Source: JBFMFR01 sp040752025 (GTDB lineage Bacteria > Chloroflexota > Anaerolineae > Anaerolineales > UBA4823). From it: a stretch of 64,000 nucleotides of DNA. The notes below the pieces were generated by a model, which was given only the letters and a program-made list of their open reading frames with translations, ran no database searches and was not told the origin of the DNA. The translations under genes were made by a program, and so were the position numbers. Positions 55,316 through 63,933 of this stretch are shown one piece after another. The stretch covers positions 1-64,000 of the forward strand of contig JBFMFR010000012.1 of assembly GCA_040752025.1 (NCBI GenBank), given 5' to 3'. The stretch's first letter is position 1, and each line of letters starts with the position of its first letter.

Positions 55316-56935
55316 CTACGGGATCAGCGTGGTAATCGTGCAGTCGGTGCCGGTGCGGTTGTTGCGGAACACCGCCGTCGCCGTTCCCGAGATCGTAATC
55401 ACGCCATCCTTCCAGAACATGCCCAGCGATTTGGAAGTCGCCGGCCCGGCCCCCAGGGTGAAGTCCGGATCGCTGGGCGACCAGGCTACGTCAGCCGGTG
55501 GTTTCGCCGGACCAAACCAGGACACGTCCGAGTTGCCCGACCACAGAACGGCCGTGCCGAACTGCACCGACTGCATCTTTTCACCACCCGAAGTCGAACT
55601 CCACGGGATGATCAGCGTCATCAGTGTATACGCGTCGGTGCCCTGGTTGATCACCGTCCAGAAGGCCTGCTTTGCCAGCAGGCTGCGCGCCCCGGTCACC
55701 ACCAGGCAGGGCGAGGGCGTGGTGGCCGTGGGCGAATTGGTCGGCGTCGGTGTATCGGTAGGCGTTAGAGTCGGTGTGACCGTGGCCGTGGCTGTGGGCG
55801 TCAGCGAAGGCCCGGGCGTCACCGTGGGCGTATCCGTCGGCACGAGTGTATTGGTGGGCGTGTTGCCCAGTTGGATGATCACCGTGACCGTGTCGGTGTC
55901 CGTCAGCCCGCCCGAATCGGTGATTTGGGCGGTGATGGTATGCGTGCCCACGCCCAGCACAGACGCCTGGATGGTGAACAGCGCCCCGGTAAAGAGCGGG
56001 GTGCCGCCCTCGGACCACTGGATCAGCGCGCTGATGTCGCCCTGTTCAGGATCAGTGGCCGTGCCGGAGAACAAAATGCTGGTGCCGGTCACGTGCGTCG
56101 AGTTATCCGCTGGCGCGTTAATAATCACGCTGGGTGGAGAGTTGGTGATGATCACCGTCACCGAATCCGAGCCGGTCTCCCCGCCCGAATCGGTCACCTG
56201 GGCGGTGATCGTATGGGTGCCCACGCCCAGTGCGCTGGTCGAGAAGCTGGGGCCGCTGGCAATCAAAGTGCCCCCCAGGTACCATTCGATGAGGTTGCTC
56301 AGCACGCCATCTTCCGCGTCGGAGGCCGTACCGACGAAGGTAATATTGTCGCCCAGGCTGAAAGTTGCATTGTTGATGGGCTGGGTGATCGATACCACCG
56401 GAGGGTTATTGCTGCCACCCCCCCCACCACTTCCAGCCGGTGTGCCGATAATGGAGACATCCTTGACGATGGTGCGCGCCGTGCGCGAGGTGATTGGGAT
56501 CACCGGCATGTTGACAATGCCCAGCAGCGGCTGGAAAGAACCCGAAACCGTCACCACCACCCGGTCCCCCAGGTGCACGCTGTCGGCTGGCGGCGGGCAG
56601 CCGTTGAAAAAGATCGAAGTGCCCGGACCGTGGTCGTAATGGATGGCGATATTGCCGGTCGAAACGCCCGACATGACCGCCACGCGCACTGCCGCGGCGC
56701 GGATGCCGGCGCAGTCGGCGTAATAGATCGCGCCGCCCGCCGGCCGGCCGGCCGCCGAGCCATAGCGCGCCCCCTCGCGCGAGGCAGTCGACACCTGGGC
56801 GTAGATAAACATCAACCGCCCGGCCTCGATAATGCCAAACATCAACAGCAGCAATAGCGGCAGCACCAGGGCAAACTCCACCATGCCCTGCGCCTTTTGC
56901 TTGGGTTGCTTGTTTCCTGCGCTTCTCTTGATCAT
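55316..56935 (-). CDS. TadE-like protein fused to Ig-like domains and a Thr/Pro linker
   Basis: 539 residues. A TadE-type N-terminus (QGMVEFALVLPLLLLLMFG, then IIEAGRLMF) is followed by a TadE periplasmic region to about 165, two tandem Ig/PKD-like repeats (each with ITQP or INAP, VGTHTITAQ and TDSGG), a TPTxTP-rich linker of about 50 residues, and a C-terminal beta domain of about 130 residues. Classical TadE proteins are about 150-200 residues, so this one projects a long adhesin-like arm. AGGAG precedes the ATG. It is first of the minus-strand set and has a promoter and a dyad upstream. Confidence 0.85.
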   Translation of the reverse strand: MIKRSAGNKQPKQKAQGMVEFALVLPLLLLLMFGIIEAGRLMFIYAQVSTASREGARYGSAAGRPAGGAIYYADCAGIRAAAVRVAVMSGVSTGNIAIHYDHGPGTSIFFNGCPPPADSVHLGDRVVVTVSGSFQPLLGIVNMPVIPITSRTARTIVKDVSIIGTPAGSGGGGGSNNPPVVSITQPINNATFSLGDNITFVGTASDAEDGVLSNLIEWYLGGTLIASGPSFSTSALGVGTHTITAQVTDSGGETGSDSVTVIITNSPPSVIINAPADNSTHVTGTSILFSGTATDPEQGDISALIQWSEGGTPLFTGALFTIQASVLGVGTHTITAQITDSGGLTDTDTVTVIIQLGNTPTNTLVPTDTPTVTPGPSLTPTATATVTPTLTPTDTPTPTNSPTATTPSPCLVVTGARSLLAKQAFWTVINQGTDAYTLMTLIIPWSSTSGGEKMQSVQFGTAVLWSGNSDVSWFGPAKPPADVAWSPSDPDFTLGAGPATSKSLGMFWKDGVITISGTATAVFRNNRTGTDCTITTLIP

Positions 56936-56987
56936 CGTCCACTTCTCCTATCCGAATGAATGCCCATCTTTGAAAGGATATCTTACA

Positions 56988-57015
56988 AAGATACCATCAT
57001 TCATCCAGAAGTCAA
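56988..57015 (-). promoter_or_regulatory. Promoter of the TadE/TadG operon
   Basis: On the minus strand TTGACT (57015-57010), 16-nt spacer, TATCTT (56993-56988), about 50 nt before the start. It is bracketed by a 12-bp inverted repeat: CTTTGAAAGGAT (56968-56979) and ATCCTTTCAAAG (57019-57030). Confidence 0.55.
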
Positions 57016-57075
57016 TGAATCCTTTCAAAGTTGAGAACGGCGCACAGGCCGCGCCGTTACACCCTCTGCCCATTC

Positions 57076-57091
57076 CTTACAAATCTGCAAG
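57076..57091. promoter_or_regulatory. CTTACA-N4-TGCAAG dyad, third copy
   Basis: Same pattern as the two dyads at 50719-50753 (one arm mismatch), here about 60 bp upstream of the operon's -35 box. Sharing between the two TadG promoters suggests one regulator. Confidence 0.55.
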
Positions 57092-57112
57092 GCCAAACCG
57101 TATGGCCACCCC

Positions 57113-57135
57113 GTAGGGGCGCACGGCGTGCGCCC
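57113..57135. repeat. GC-rich palindromic element
   Basis: GTAGGGGCGCACGGCGTGCG followed by CCC (57113-57135) is an imperfect palindrome of a kind I recall as interspersed in many bacterial genomes, including Chloroflexota. It lies just after the DUF5667 gene; a degenerate GTGCG..CATATA..GCAC repeat (57150-57208) overlaps the 3' end of that gene. Confidence 0.45.
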
Positions 57136-57152
57136 TGTTCATGGTGTGCGCC

Positions 57153-58073
57153 TTATATGTAAAGCGAGCGCCACATATGCACGCTGTGCGTCATATAAGC
57201 ACAACGTGCCCCCTCTGAAAACGGTGCGTCTTTCTCCCCCCTGGCCAGCGCCTCCGGGCTGGCGCCCTGTGGGGCGCGACCATTGGGCGAAACCATGTAC
57301 CGCGCCGACAGCACGCCGTATTGGGCGATCAACCCGACCCGCTTACATTCCGCCTGGGTGTCCGAAGGCGTTAGCCCGGCCAGCACGTTCACCAGTTCCG
57401 CCTGCGACACCAGCACCACCTGCAGTTCACCCCCCAGGCGGCGCGCCTGCAGCGGGTCGCGCTGCACCTCGCGGTTGAGGGCGCGCAACGTCTGGTTTAC
57501 GTGGAAATCCAGGCGGCTGACCGTGTCCGGGATGGGAGCGTAATCACCCTCCAGGATCAAGGCCTGTACTTCCAGCAGACGCCGTTGGGCGTATTCGATG
57601 TGCAGGTTGGCCTGCCGCCCGGCGTCGAAAGCCAGCAGCAGGTGGGTGTTCTCCAGAACGGTTTTCAAAGGGTACAGCGGCTCGCCCGGCAGAAAGACCT
57701 GCGAAGCCCGCGCCACCTTTGCTACGTTGAGCATCTGTCCAACCAGTAAGATCACCAGCATGGCGTAGACCACCAGCTTGCGGGCCTGCAGGCGCAGCGA
57801 CCAGTTCACCAGGGCCTGACAGGACCGGGTCAGGCGCGGCGCTGGCAGCCAGCGCCGCGCCAGGCGGCGGCGCGAAGCCGCCACGAAACCTGGGCGCGGT
57901 GCCAGGGCCGGGCCCCGCTGCAACAGCCAGGCGGCCGCTTCCAGTTCGGGTTGCAGCCCAGCCGCCTGTTCCGGGTAACGCGCCAGCACGCTCTCCAGGC
58001 TCTCCCCATTTTGCAGCCGCTCCAGGCAATCTTGCCAGATCAATTCATCCACTTTGGCCGACATTTCCTTCAC
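57153..58073 (-). CDS. DUF5667 membrane protein, putative anti-sigma factor
   Basis: 306 residues. The N-terminal cytoplasmic region (about 1-95) has a zinc-less anti-sigma-like helical pattern (LERLQNGESLESVLARYPEQA). One membrane helix lies at about 100-122, then an extracytoplasmic DUF5667 domain with PGEPLYPLKTVLENTHLLLAF and IEYAQRRLLEVQALI. It starts at GTG 17 nt after the ECF sigma gene, a position typical of anti-sigma factors. The last residues are encoded by a short degenerate repeat, so the true C-terminus may be unusual. Anti-sigma function is inferred from position and topology. Confidence 0.8.
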   Translation of the reverse strand: MKEMSAKVDELIWQDCLERLQNGESLESVLARYPEQAAGLQPELEAAAWLLQRGPALAPRPGFVAASRRRLARRWLPAPRLTRSCQALVNWSLRLQARKLVVYAMLVILLVGQMLNVAKVARASQVFLPGEPLYPLKTVLENTHLLLAFDAGRQANLHIEYAQRRLLEVQALILEGDYAPIPDTVSRLDFHVNQTLRALNREVQRDPLQARRLGGELQVVLVSQAELVNVLAGLTPSDTQAECKRVGLIAQYGVLSARYMVSPNGRAPQGASPEALARGEKDAPFSEGARCAYMTHSVHMWRSLYI

Positions 58074-58089
58074 GTACTCCGTACATCAC

Positions 58090-58656
58090 TCACTCTGCTT
58101 GCGCCATCAACTTCCGCAGGGCCGCCAGGGCGCGATGCTGCAAAACGCGCACCGCCCCCGGCGACTTGCCCATCGCTATCGCAATCTCTTCGATGGACAG
58201 GTCCGCCAGGAAGCGCAAATCTAAGACCGTGCGGTAATCGCGGCGCAAATAGCGCAGCATATGATGCACTTCCCAGCGTTCGTGATCGCTTTGTAAAGTC
58301 CCGGCAGGGTCAGCCTGCCCGTCTTCCAGTCGTTCTTCTACTAAATCCAGGTCGGGTTGGCGGCGGCGCTTATGGCGGTAATGGTCGATCAACATATTAC
58401 GGGCCACCCGGAACAAGAAACCCCCGAAAGGCACACCTTGTTCTCGATAACCTGGCAGCGCCCGCCACACCCGCAGGAAGATTTCCTCGGTCAGATCCTC
58501 GGCATCCAGGCGGTTATCCAGGTGAGCAAACAAAAAACGCAGCACCCGGGGGGCATAAAGCTCATACAATTTGCCGTAAGCCTGTGCATCGCCAGCTCGC
58601 GCTTGCTTGAGCAATTGGACTTCTTTGGCTTCGTCCACAACTTGCTGGTCAGGCAT
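58090..58656 (-). CDS. ECF-type RNA polymerase sigma factor
   Basis: 188 residues. Region 2 (about 15-85) contains YELYAPRVLRFLFAHLDN, DAEDLTEEIFLRVW and FLFRVARNMLIDHYR. Region 4 (about 125-180) contains TVLDLRFLADLSIEEIA and a helix-turn-helix with SPGAVRVLQHRALAALR. Region 3 is absent, as expected for the extracytoplasmic-function group. The ATG at 58656 is preferred (GGGAAG just upstream); a longer frame from 58707 has no ribosome binding site. It is followed by a DUF5667 membrane protein and the surface-protein operon, which it may control. Confidence 0.92.
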   Translation of the reverse strand: MPDQQVVDEAKEVQLLKQARAGDAQAYGKLYELYAPRVLRFLFAHLDNRLDAEDLTEEIFLRVWRALPGYREQGVPFGGFLFRVARNMLIDHYRHKRRRQPDLDLVEERLEDGQADPAGTLQSDHERWEVHHMLRYLRRDYRTVLDLRFLADLSIEEIAIAMGKSPGAVRVLQHRALAALRKLMAQAE

Positions 58657-58790
58657 CTTCCCTACACTATTGAACGTCTGGTACCCGAGTTTGTTACACT
58701 TTTCCATGAAACAGCTTGCTTCGGATTGGATACTATGAATTTATTCCCCCATCATACCAAAACTGCCCGGATTCCGCCTGCCAAATCTGA

Positions 58791-58796
58791 TAGAAT
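58791..58796 (+). promoter_or_regulatory. TAGAAT box of the flippase gene, leaderless type
   Basis: TAGAAT ends 8 nt before the GTG start at 58805; no Shine-Dalgarno is seen, so initiation may be leaderless. The -35 side is weak. Confidence 0.4.
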
Positions 58797-58804
58797 CGGG
58801 CTTC

Positions 58805-60151
58805 GTGATCCCCTCTCCACCCATCCCCGAGCCCGAAATCGAGCAAGAGCCGGAGTTTCCGCAGCTTCCGCCGCCCTCCCCCCTGGATCGCCTGGTGCGG
58901 CTTTTCTCCGGGCAGGGAGCGCGCCAGGGCTACGTTGCCGCCGTCGACCAGGGCCTGATCAGCCTGGCGAACTTCCTGGCAACCCTCATCCTGGCGCGCA
59001 GCGCCAGCCCCACCGAGCTGGGCGTTTACGGCGTGGGCTTCACCAGCCTGCGCCTGGTGCGCTCCATCCAGGAAGGCCTCACCATCCAGCCGCTCAACAC
59101 CCTGGGGGCCAGCATGGACGAAGAAGCCTTCCGCAGCTACGCCACCAGCACAACCCTCATCCAGGTGCTGCTGGCCCTGCTCTCGGCCGGCGCGGCCGCC
59201 CTGGGCGGCTGGCTGCTGACCGCCTGGGGCAACGACACGGCTGGCCCGGCACTATTCTCGCTGTGGTCGGCCTTCCTGTGGTGGCAGTTACAGGAATACC
59301 TGCGGCGCGTTTTGTACACCCGCTCCCGCATCCTCGCCGCCGCGTTCAACACCGCCCTGGCCAACCTGGTGCGCCTGGCGCTGATGGTCTGGCTGGCCCG
59401 CCAGGGCCAGTTGGACGGTTCAGCCGGGCTGCACGCCATCGCCCTGGGCTCGCTGGCGGCGCTGCTGGTCGGCGCCTGGCAAACGCGCCCTTACTGGAGC
59501 CGCCAGATGGCCAGCTTACGCCACACCTGGCAGCGCAACTGGTCCTTCGGGCGCTGGATCCTGGGCGGCGTGGTGATGAATTGGGTTTCGGTGGAGTTCT
59601 ACCCGGTGCTGACCGCCGGGATGATCAGCTTCGCCGCAGCCGGGGCTTACCGCGCCCTGCAGAACCTGGTAGCGCCGATCCACCTGCTGCTGCGCGCTAC
59701 CGACACTTTCCTCACCCCGCGCGCTGCCCGCCTGTACCACGAGCACGGCCTGCCAGCCCTGGCCCGCACCCTGCGCCTGACCTATTGGGTCGCCGGCGCG
59801 CCGGTCATGGGTATGCTGGTGCTGGCCATACTCTTCCCCAGGCCACTGCTGCACCTGCTCTACGGCGACACCTACCTGGAATACAGCCGCGGCGTGGTGT
59901 TGATGGCCCTGTTCTACCTGCTGTGGTTCGCCTACTGGCCCTTGCAAACCGCCCTGAAAGCCACCCGCCTCAGCCGCCCGATCTTCATTGGCAACCTGGC
60001 CGCCATCCTGGCCATGTTCACGGCCGGCCTGTGGATGATCCAGCGCTGGGGCGTGTATGGCACCATCGGCGGGCAGGCGCTGAACGCCCTGATCGTCAGC
60101 GTGATCCTATGGAGCGCCTGGTCCGTGGCGGTCGCCCGGCGCAAGGTATAG
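58805..60151 (+). CDS. Polysaccharide flippase-like membrane protein (MATE/MOP superfamily)
   Basis: 448 residues. A Pro/Glu-rich N-terminus of about 25 residues precedes about twelve membrane helices in the Wzx/MurJ-type arrangement (GLISLANFLATLILARSASP, typical of the first flippase helix). Its predicted role is moving lipid-linked glycans across the membrane. The start is GTG at 58805, 8 nt after a -10-like box. It converges with a sugar transferase gene, and the two likely act in exopolysaccharide or cell-surface glycan synthesis. Confidence 0.88.
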   Translation: MIPSPPIPEPEIEQEPEFPQLPPPSPLDRLVRLFSGQGARQGYVAAVDQGLISLANFLATLILARSASPTELGVYGVGFTSLRLVRSIQEGLTIQPLNTLGASMDEEAFRSYATSTTLIQVLLALLSAGAAALGGWLLTAWGNDTAGPALFSLWSAFLWWQLQEYLRRVLYTRSRILAAAFNTALANLVRLALMVWLARQGQLDGSAGLHAIALGSLAALLVGAWQTRPYWSRQMASLRHTWQRNWSFGRWILGGVVMNWVSVEFYPVLTAGMISFAAAGAYRALQNLVAPIHLLLRATDTFLTPRAARLYHEHGLPALARTLRLTYWVAGAPVMGMLVLAILFPRPLLHLLYGDTYLEYSRGVVLMALFYLLWFAYWPLQTALKATRLSRPIFIGNLAAILAMFTAGLWMIQRWGVYGTIGGQALNALIVSVILWSAWSVAVARRKV

Positions 60152-60174
60152 GCCGGCCTTGCTCCGCCAGGCGC

Positions 60175-61320
60175 TCAGCGCGCCGGCCGGCTGCCCCAGC
60201 GGAACAGCCCGCGCGGCAGGCGCCCGTCCCAGTCTTTACGCCAGCGGTACCAGAACGTAATCATGCAGGCCAGCAAGATCAGCTTTAGATCGAAACCCAG
60301 GCCGGCATAACGGATGTACAGGCGGTCGAAGCGCAGTTTCTGCCGCGGCGTCAGGTAATAATCCCCGGCCACCTGGGCCAGGCCAGCCAGCCCCGGCAGC
60401 ACAGCGTGGCGCCCGGCGTATTCCGGCATGCTCTGCAAATAGCTGTGCACCAGCACCGTGCGCTGCGGGCGCGGCCCGACGAAGCTCATCTCGCCGCGCA
60501 GGATGTTGAAGAGCTGCGGCAGTTCATCCAGGGCTGTTTTGCGCAAGAACTTGCCGAACACCAGCACGCGGCGGTCCCCCTGCTGAGAAAGCACCGGGCC
60601 GGTGCCATCCTCGGCGCCGCACACCATCGTGCGCAGTTTGAACTGGCGAAAATTGACCCCATTCTTGCCCACTGAGTTCTTGACGAAAAAGACCGGCCCG
60701 GGGTCTTCCAGCCAGATCAGGAAGATGCTTAACAGCCAAACTGGCGCCGATAAGACCAGCCCGAAACAGGCCAGCGCCAGGTCGAAAACGCGCTTGTCCA
60801 GCGGCGTCGCCGGGGCCGCCCTGGTCCACGCCTGGTGGGCCTGGTACACTTCCGCCTGGAGGCGCTCTGCCGGAGGTGAATTGTCCTCCCACAGGCCGGT
60901 GTTCAACGCCGTCACGACCAGGCTGCCGGCCCAGGCTCCCAGGAACAACAATCCCAACTGCCCCAGGCTCCTGAAAGTCAGTGCGCCCGGTAATCCCGCC
61001 CGTAAAGCTTGCTGCGAAGCCCAACTCAGCGCTGGCAGGCTGGCACCAAGCACAAAGGCCAGGCGGTAGCGCCACTTCGCCGCCAGCGTATCCCCTGCCA
61101 GGCCACGTTCCAAAGCGATCGCCAGCAATGCTGGCAGCCCCATAAAAACACCCAGGATCTCCGCCAGGCTCGCCTGGCGGAGGGCAACAGCCGGCATTTC
61201 CACCCACATCAAGCCCAGCAGCAAAATCACCGCCCCCCAGGAGAGCAACAGCCTCCCGAGGTACGGCCAGGCAGCCCGCCTGGGTTCTCCCCTGGAAACT
61301 CGCACCTGATTCCTCGCCAT
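60175..61320 (-). CDS. Undecaprenyl-phosphate sugar-1-phosphate transferase
   Basis: 381 residues. About five N-terminal membrane helices are followed by the bacterial sugar transferase domain with KRVFDLALACFGLVL, FKLRTM, FLRKTALDELPQLFNIL (carrying the Asp-Glu pair) and MSFVGPRPQ. It should transfer a sugar-1-phosphate to undecaprenyl phosphate as the first step of glycan assembly. The start may be ATG 61320 (SD GGGGG 10 nt upstream) or TTG 61329, which is 7 nt after a perfect TATAAT (61342-61337). Confidence 0.93.
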   Translation of the reverse strand: MARNQVRVSRGEPRRAAWPYLGRLLLSWGAVILLLGLMWVEMPAVALRQASLAEILGVFMGLPALLAIALERGLAGDTLAAKWRYRLAFVLGASLPALSWASQQALRAGLPGALTFRSLGQLGLLFLGAWAGSLVVTALNTGLWEDNSPPAERLQAEVYQAHQAWTRAAPATPLDKRVFDLALACFGLVLSAPVWLLSIFLIWLEDPGPVFFVKNSVGKNGVNFRQFKLRTMVCGAEDGTGPVLSQQGDRRVLVFGKFLRKTALDELPQLFNILRGEMSFVGPRPQRTVLVHSYLQSMPEYAGRHAVLPGLAGLAQVAGDYYLTPRQKLRFDRLYIRYAGLGFDLKLILLACMITFWYRWRKDWDGRLPRGLFRWGSRPAR

Positions 61321-61473
61321 ATCCGCCAACCCCCAAATTATACCTTACTCGCCCTCCTGCGGCTCCTAGTGCTGCAGGGCGGGCAAACAATTCACTTCGG
61401 TCCTCAGTCGCAGTAACCTCATGATCATGGGAGCGCATGATGCGAGGTATCGGCCCTTAGAGAGCCCCAGTTG

Positions 61474-62622
61474 CTAATTCCATACACAGTTTGACAGGGC
61501 TTCGAAGCGGCGATGGGCGGCAACAACCTCCTGGAAGTGATTATTGGTAAAAGCAAAAACTGTCCCACTGGGTGGATCGGCCCAGGCCAGGGCTACACCT
61601 CCTTGTCCCGGGTGTCCGAAGGTTTCCAGCGTGCTGCCTTTGCCCATCATGCGAATATCCTGGTCGAGGAATACCGAATAGCCGCCCAAGTTAAAACCTG
61701 GTGCCCAACGAACGTGCTTTCCGGTGTCTCCGTCAGGGCCATCGTAGGCCAGGGTGGTTGCCCGGCGAATCGTCTCCGATTTCAGGTAGTGGCGACCAGC
61801 GTAGGTTCCTCCATTGCAAAGCATCTGGTAAAACACAGCCAGATCCCGGGCGGTGGTGTTAATCGAGGCGGCAGGGATATATAAGCTACGATAGATCGGT
61901 AGGTTGAACAGGGATGCGGCGGCGCGCTGTTCCGGATCGCGGTTGTAGATGTATGCCGCGCCGGCCTGGTAACGAAACGGCAGGCCGGTAAAAGTGTGCT
62001 GCATCCCCAGGGGTTGAAGGAAGTGGCGTTGCAGATAGGCTGAAGGGCGCAGGCCGCTGGCGCGAAAGATCAACTCACCCAGGATAAAACTACCGTTAAC
62101 GACATGGTATTCCATGCGGCTACCAGGCGGCCAGGCAGGCGTCAGCCTGGCGAGATATCTGGCAACCAGTTGTGGCCAGGGCCAAAGCAGCACCTGGATG
62201 GGCATCCCTTGTGTGGGCAATCCCGCCTGGTGGGTCAATGCGTGGCGAACCGTAATTCCTCCTTTTCCTTTGTTGCCAAATTCGGGCCAGTATTCCTGGA
62301 CCGGCGCATCAAGTTCCAACTTGCCCATCTCTTCCAAATGATGGACGCAAACTGCCGTGAAGGATTTGGTGCACGAAAAGATATGGAATGGGGTTTCGTG
62401 AGTGACCGGTTGTTTCCGCTTCAGGTTGGCCATCCCTGCAGCGGAATCGAACACCACCCGGCCCTGGCGCACAACGACCAGTTGCGCACCGGGGTGCAGA
62501 CCTGCAGCAATTTGTTCGCGGAAAACCTGTTCCAGTTTCGCGGCTACAAACTTTGCGCTCCCCTCAAGCTCCTGGGTTGCGGTTGCAAAATCGATCGGAC
62601 TTTCGAGGCTGGGGTTATCCAT
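61474..62622 (-). CDS. Serine hydrolase, class C beta-lactamase/esterase family
   Basis: 382 residues. The nucleophile motif S84-x-x-K87 (FSCTKSFTAV) and a second motif with the base Tyr (EYHVVNGSFILGELI, as in EstB/LACTB-like esterases) are present; GHPGQGG near the C-terminus fits the third motif. There is no clear signal peptide, so cytoplasmic esterase or peptidase activity is likelier than antibiotic resistance. It starts 3 nt after the MFS gene ends, suggesting that it processes a compound imported by that transporter. Confidence 0.9.
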   Translation of the reverse strand: MDNPSLESPIDFATATQELEGSAKFVAAKLEQVFREQIAAGLHPGAQLVVVRQGRVVFDSAAGMANLKRKQPVTHETPFHIFSCTKSFTAVCVHHLEEMGKLELDAPVQEYWPEFGNKGKGGITVRHALTHQAGLPTQGMPIQVLLWPWPQLVARYLARLTPAWPPGSRMEYHVVNGSFILGELIFRASGLRPSAYLQRHFLQPLGMQHTFTGLPFRYQAGAAYIYNRDPEQRAAASLFNLPIYRSLYIPAASINTTARDLAVFYQMLCNGGTYAGRHYLKSETIRRATTLAYDGPDGDTGKHVRWAPGFNLGGYSVFLDQDIRMMGKGSTLETFGHPGQGGVALAWADPPSGTVFAFTNNHFQEVVAAHRRFEALSNCVWN

Positions 62623-62625
62623 GAG

Positions 62626-63933
62626 TCAGGCGGAGGTGATTTTACTTTCGCCGCGCGTTACTCTGGAGAGCATGAGGAAAGCCAGGACGAAGAAGATCGG
62701 ACAAACGATGAAGATTATATTGTAGTTCCGGCCAGACAGGTCGATGATCCAACCATTCAAGATTGGGCCGAGAGTGGCAGCTAGAGTAGCGGCGACAAAA
62801 TACAGGCCAGAATAAGTGCCCATCAATTCCTCGGTAGTCGAGGTATCCAGAACCATTGGCAAGCCATTGATGTTAATCGCCGCCCAGGCTATCCCGCCAA
62901 TGGCCAGGATGGCAACTATAACCGGGACGATAGGCAGGAAATAGGCCGCCAGCAGGCCCACGGCAAAGACGATCAACCCGGCCTGCATGGTTTTCTTACG
63001 GCCTATACGCGCCGCCAGCATTCCGGTTGGAATAGCAAAAATGATGAACGAAATATATGAAGCGGAGAGGATAAAGGCTGCGCTTGATTCTTTGACCCCC
63101 AGAGTGCTGACCGCGTAAGACGAGAAAAAGGTTTCAATCGAGTTGAACCCAACCATGTAGAAAAAGATGGTAGCGATCAGCAGGAACAGACTACGAGCAT
63201 TTTCACGTGGGATAGAGCGCAGATGTTTAAAAACTTTCAAACCGCCTTCTACCTCAGCCGCCTGCACAAGCTGTTCAGGTTCTTTGATTTTCCAGAACAT
63301 GATTCCTACAGCCACCAGGGTTAGCACGCCGCCGAACCAGAAAGGAAGCGGGTGAGAAAGGTTATAAAGAATGCCGCCTACGATGAAAGCCAGGATACCA
63401 CCCACCCCAGCCATCAGGTTAATCACGCCGTTGGCCTGGGAGCGCAGCGGCGAGGGGATCAGGTCGGGCATCAACGCGAACAGGGGAGTGCGCCAGAGCG
63501 CCATGGCTACCAACATAACAGTCGCCGAACCGAGCAAAAGTGCCATTGGACCGCCGAGTTCTTCTACCTTCCCATTCAGTTCAGGAGGAATCATTTGCGG
63601 GGCGAGCGGAATGATGCTAAAGGCGAACACAGCCAGAGGAGCAAAGAACAGGATGTAGGGCATGCGGCGCCCCCATCGTGTGCGTGTTCGGTCGCTAACC
63701 GGGCCCATCAGTGGCTGGATGAAAAAAGCGGCAATGTTGTCGAAGGTCATAATCAGGCCAGTCAGGGTGGCGCTCAGGCCAAAGCCGCGTGTGCTGACCG
63801 AGAGATGGGCGTCGAACTCCGGACTACCTGCCTGCAAGAAAATCGGCATGTAGGTGTTGTAAATCATCCACATCAACTGAGCCGCAAACAACCCAAAACC
63901 AAGTGTAAAAGCCTTTTTATAGTCAAGCCTCAT
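62626..63933 (-). CDS. MFS transporter, glycoside-cation symporter/SLC45-like
   Basis: 435 residues with twelve predicted membrane helices. The conserved loop between helices 2 and 3 reads MGPVSDRTRTRWGRRMPYI, typical of sugar (disaccharide) transporters related to SLC45 and GPH symporters. Its predicted role is proton- or sodium-coupled uptake of a sugar. GAGGAAA precedes the ATG. It is the first gene of a two-gene unit with the serine hydrolase. The remaining 63934-64000 contains nothing recognisable. Confidence 0.9.
   Translation of the reverse strand: MRLDYKKAFTLGFGLFAAQLMWMIYNTYMPIFLQAGSPEFDAHLSVSTRGFGLSATLTGLIMTFDNIAAFFIQPLMGPVSDRTRTRWGRRMPYILFFAPLAVFAFSIIPLAPQMIPPELNGKVEELGGPMALLLGSATVMLVAMALWRTPLFALMPDLIPSPLRSQANGVINLMAGVGGILAFIVGGILYNLSHPLPFWFGGVLTLVAVGIMFWKIKEPEQLVQAAEVEGGLKVFKHLRSIPRENARSLFLLIATIFFYMVGFNSIETFFSSYAVSTLGVKESSAAFILSASYISFIIFAIPTGMLAARIGRKKTMQAGLIVFAVGLLAAYFLPIVPVIVAILAIGGIAWAAININGLPMVLDTSTTEELMGTYSGLYFVAATLAATLGPILNGWIIDLSGRNYNIIFIVCPIFFVLAFLMLSRVTRGESKITSA

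Noticed and set aside
55176..56639. 487-residue open reading frame on the plus strand
   Set aside because: It is antisense to the TadE-Ig gene and its Val/Gly repeats mirror the Thr/Pro-coding linker of the real gene.
57150..57208. Short repeats considered as a CRISPR array
   Set aside because: Units are degenerate, of uneven spacing, lack unique spacers, and overlap a coding region; no cas genes are present.
61474..62622. Class C beta-lactamase as a resistance gene
   Set aside because: No signal peptide, an esterase-like second motif, and pairing with an MFS sugar-type transporter point to metabolism.
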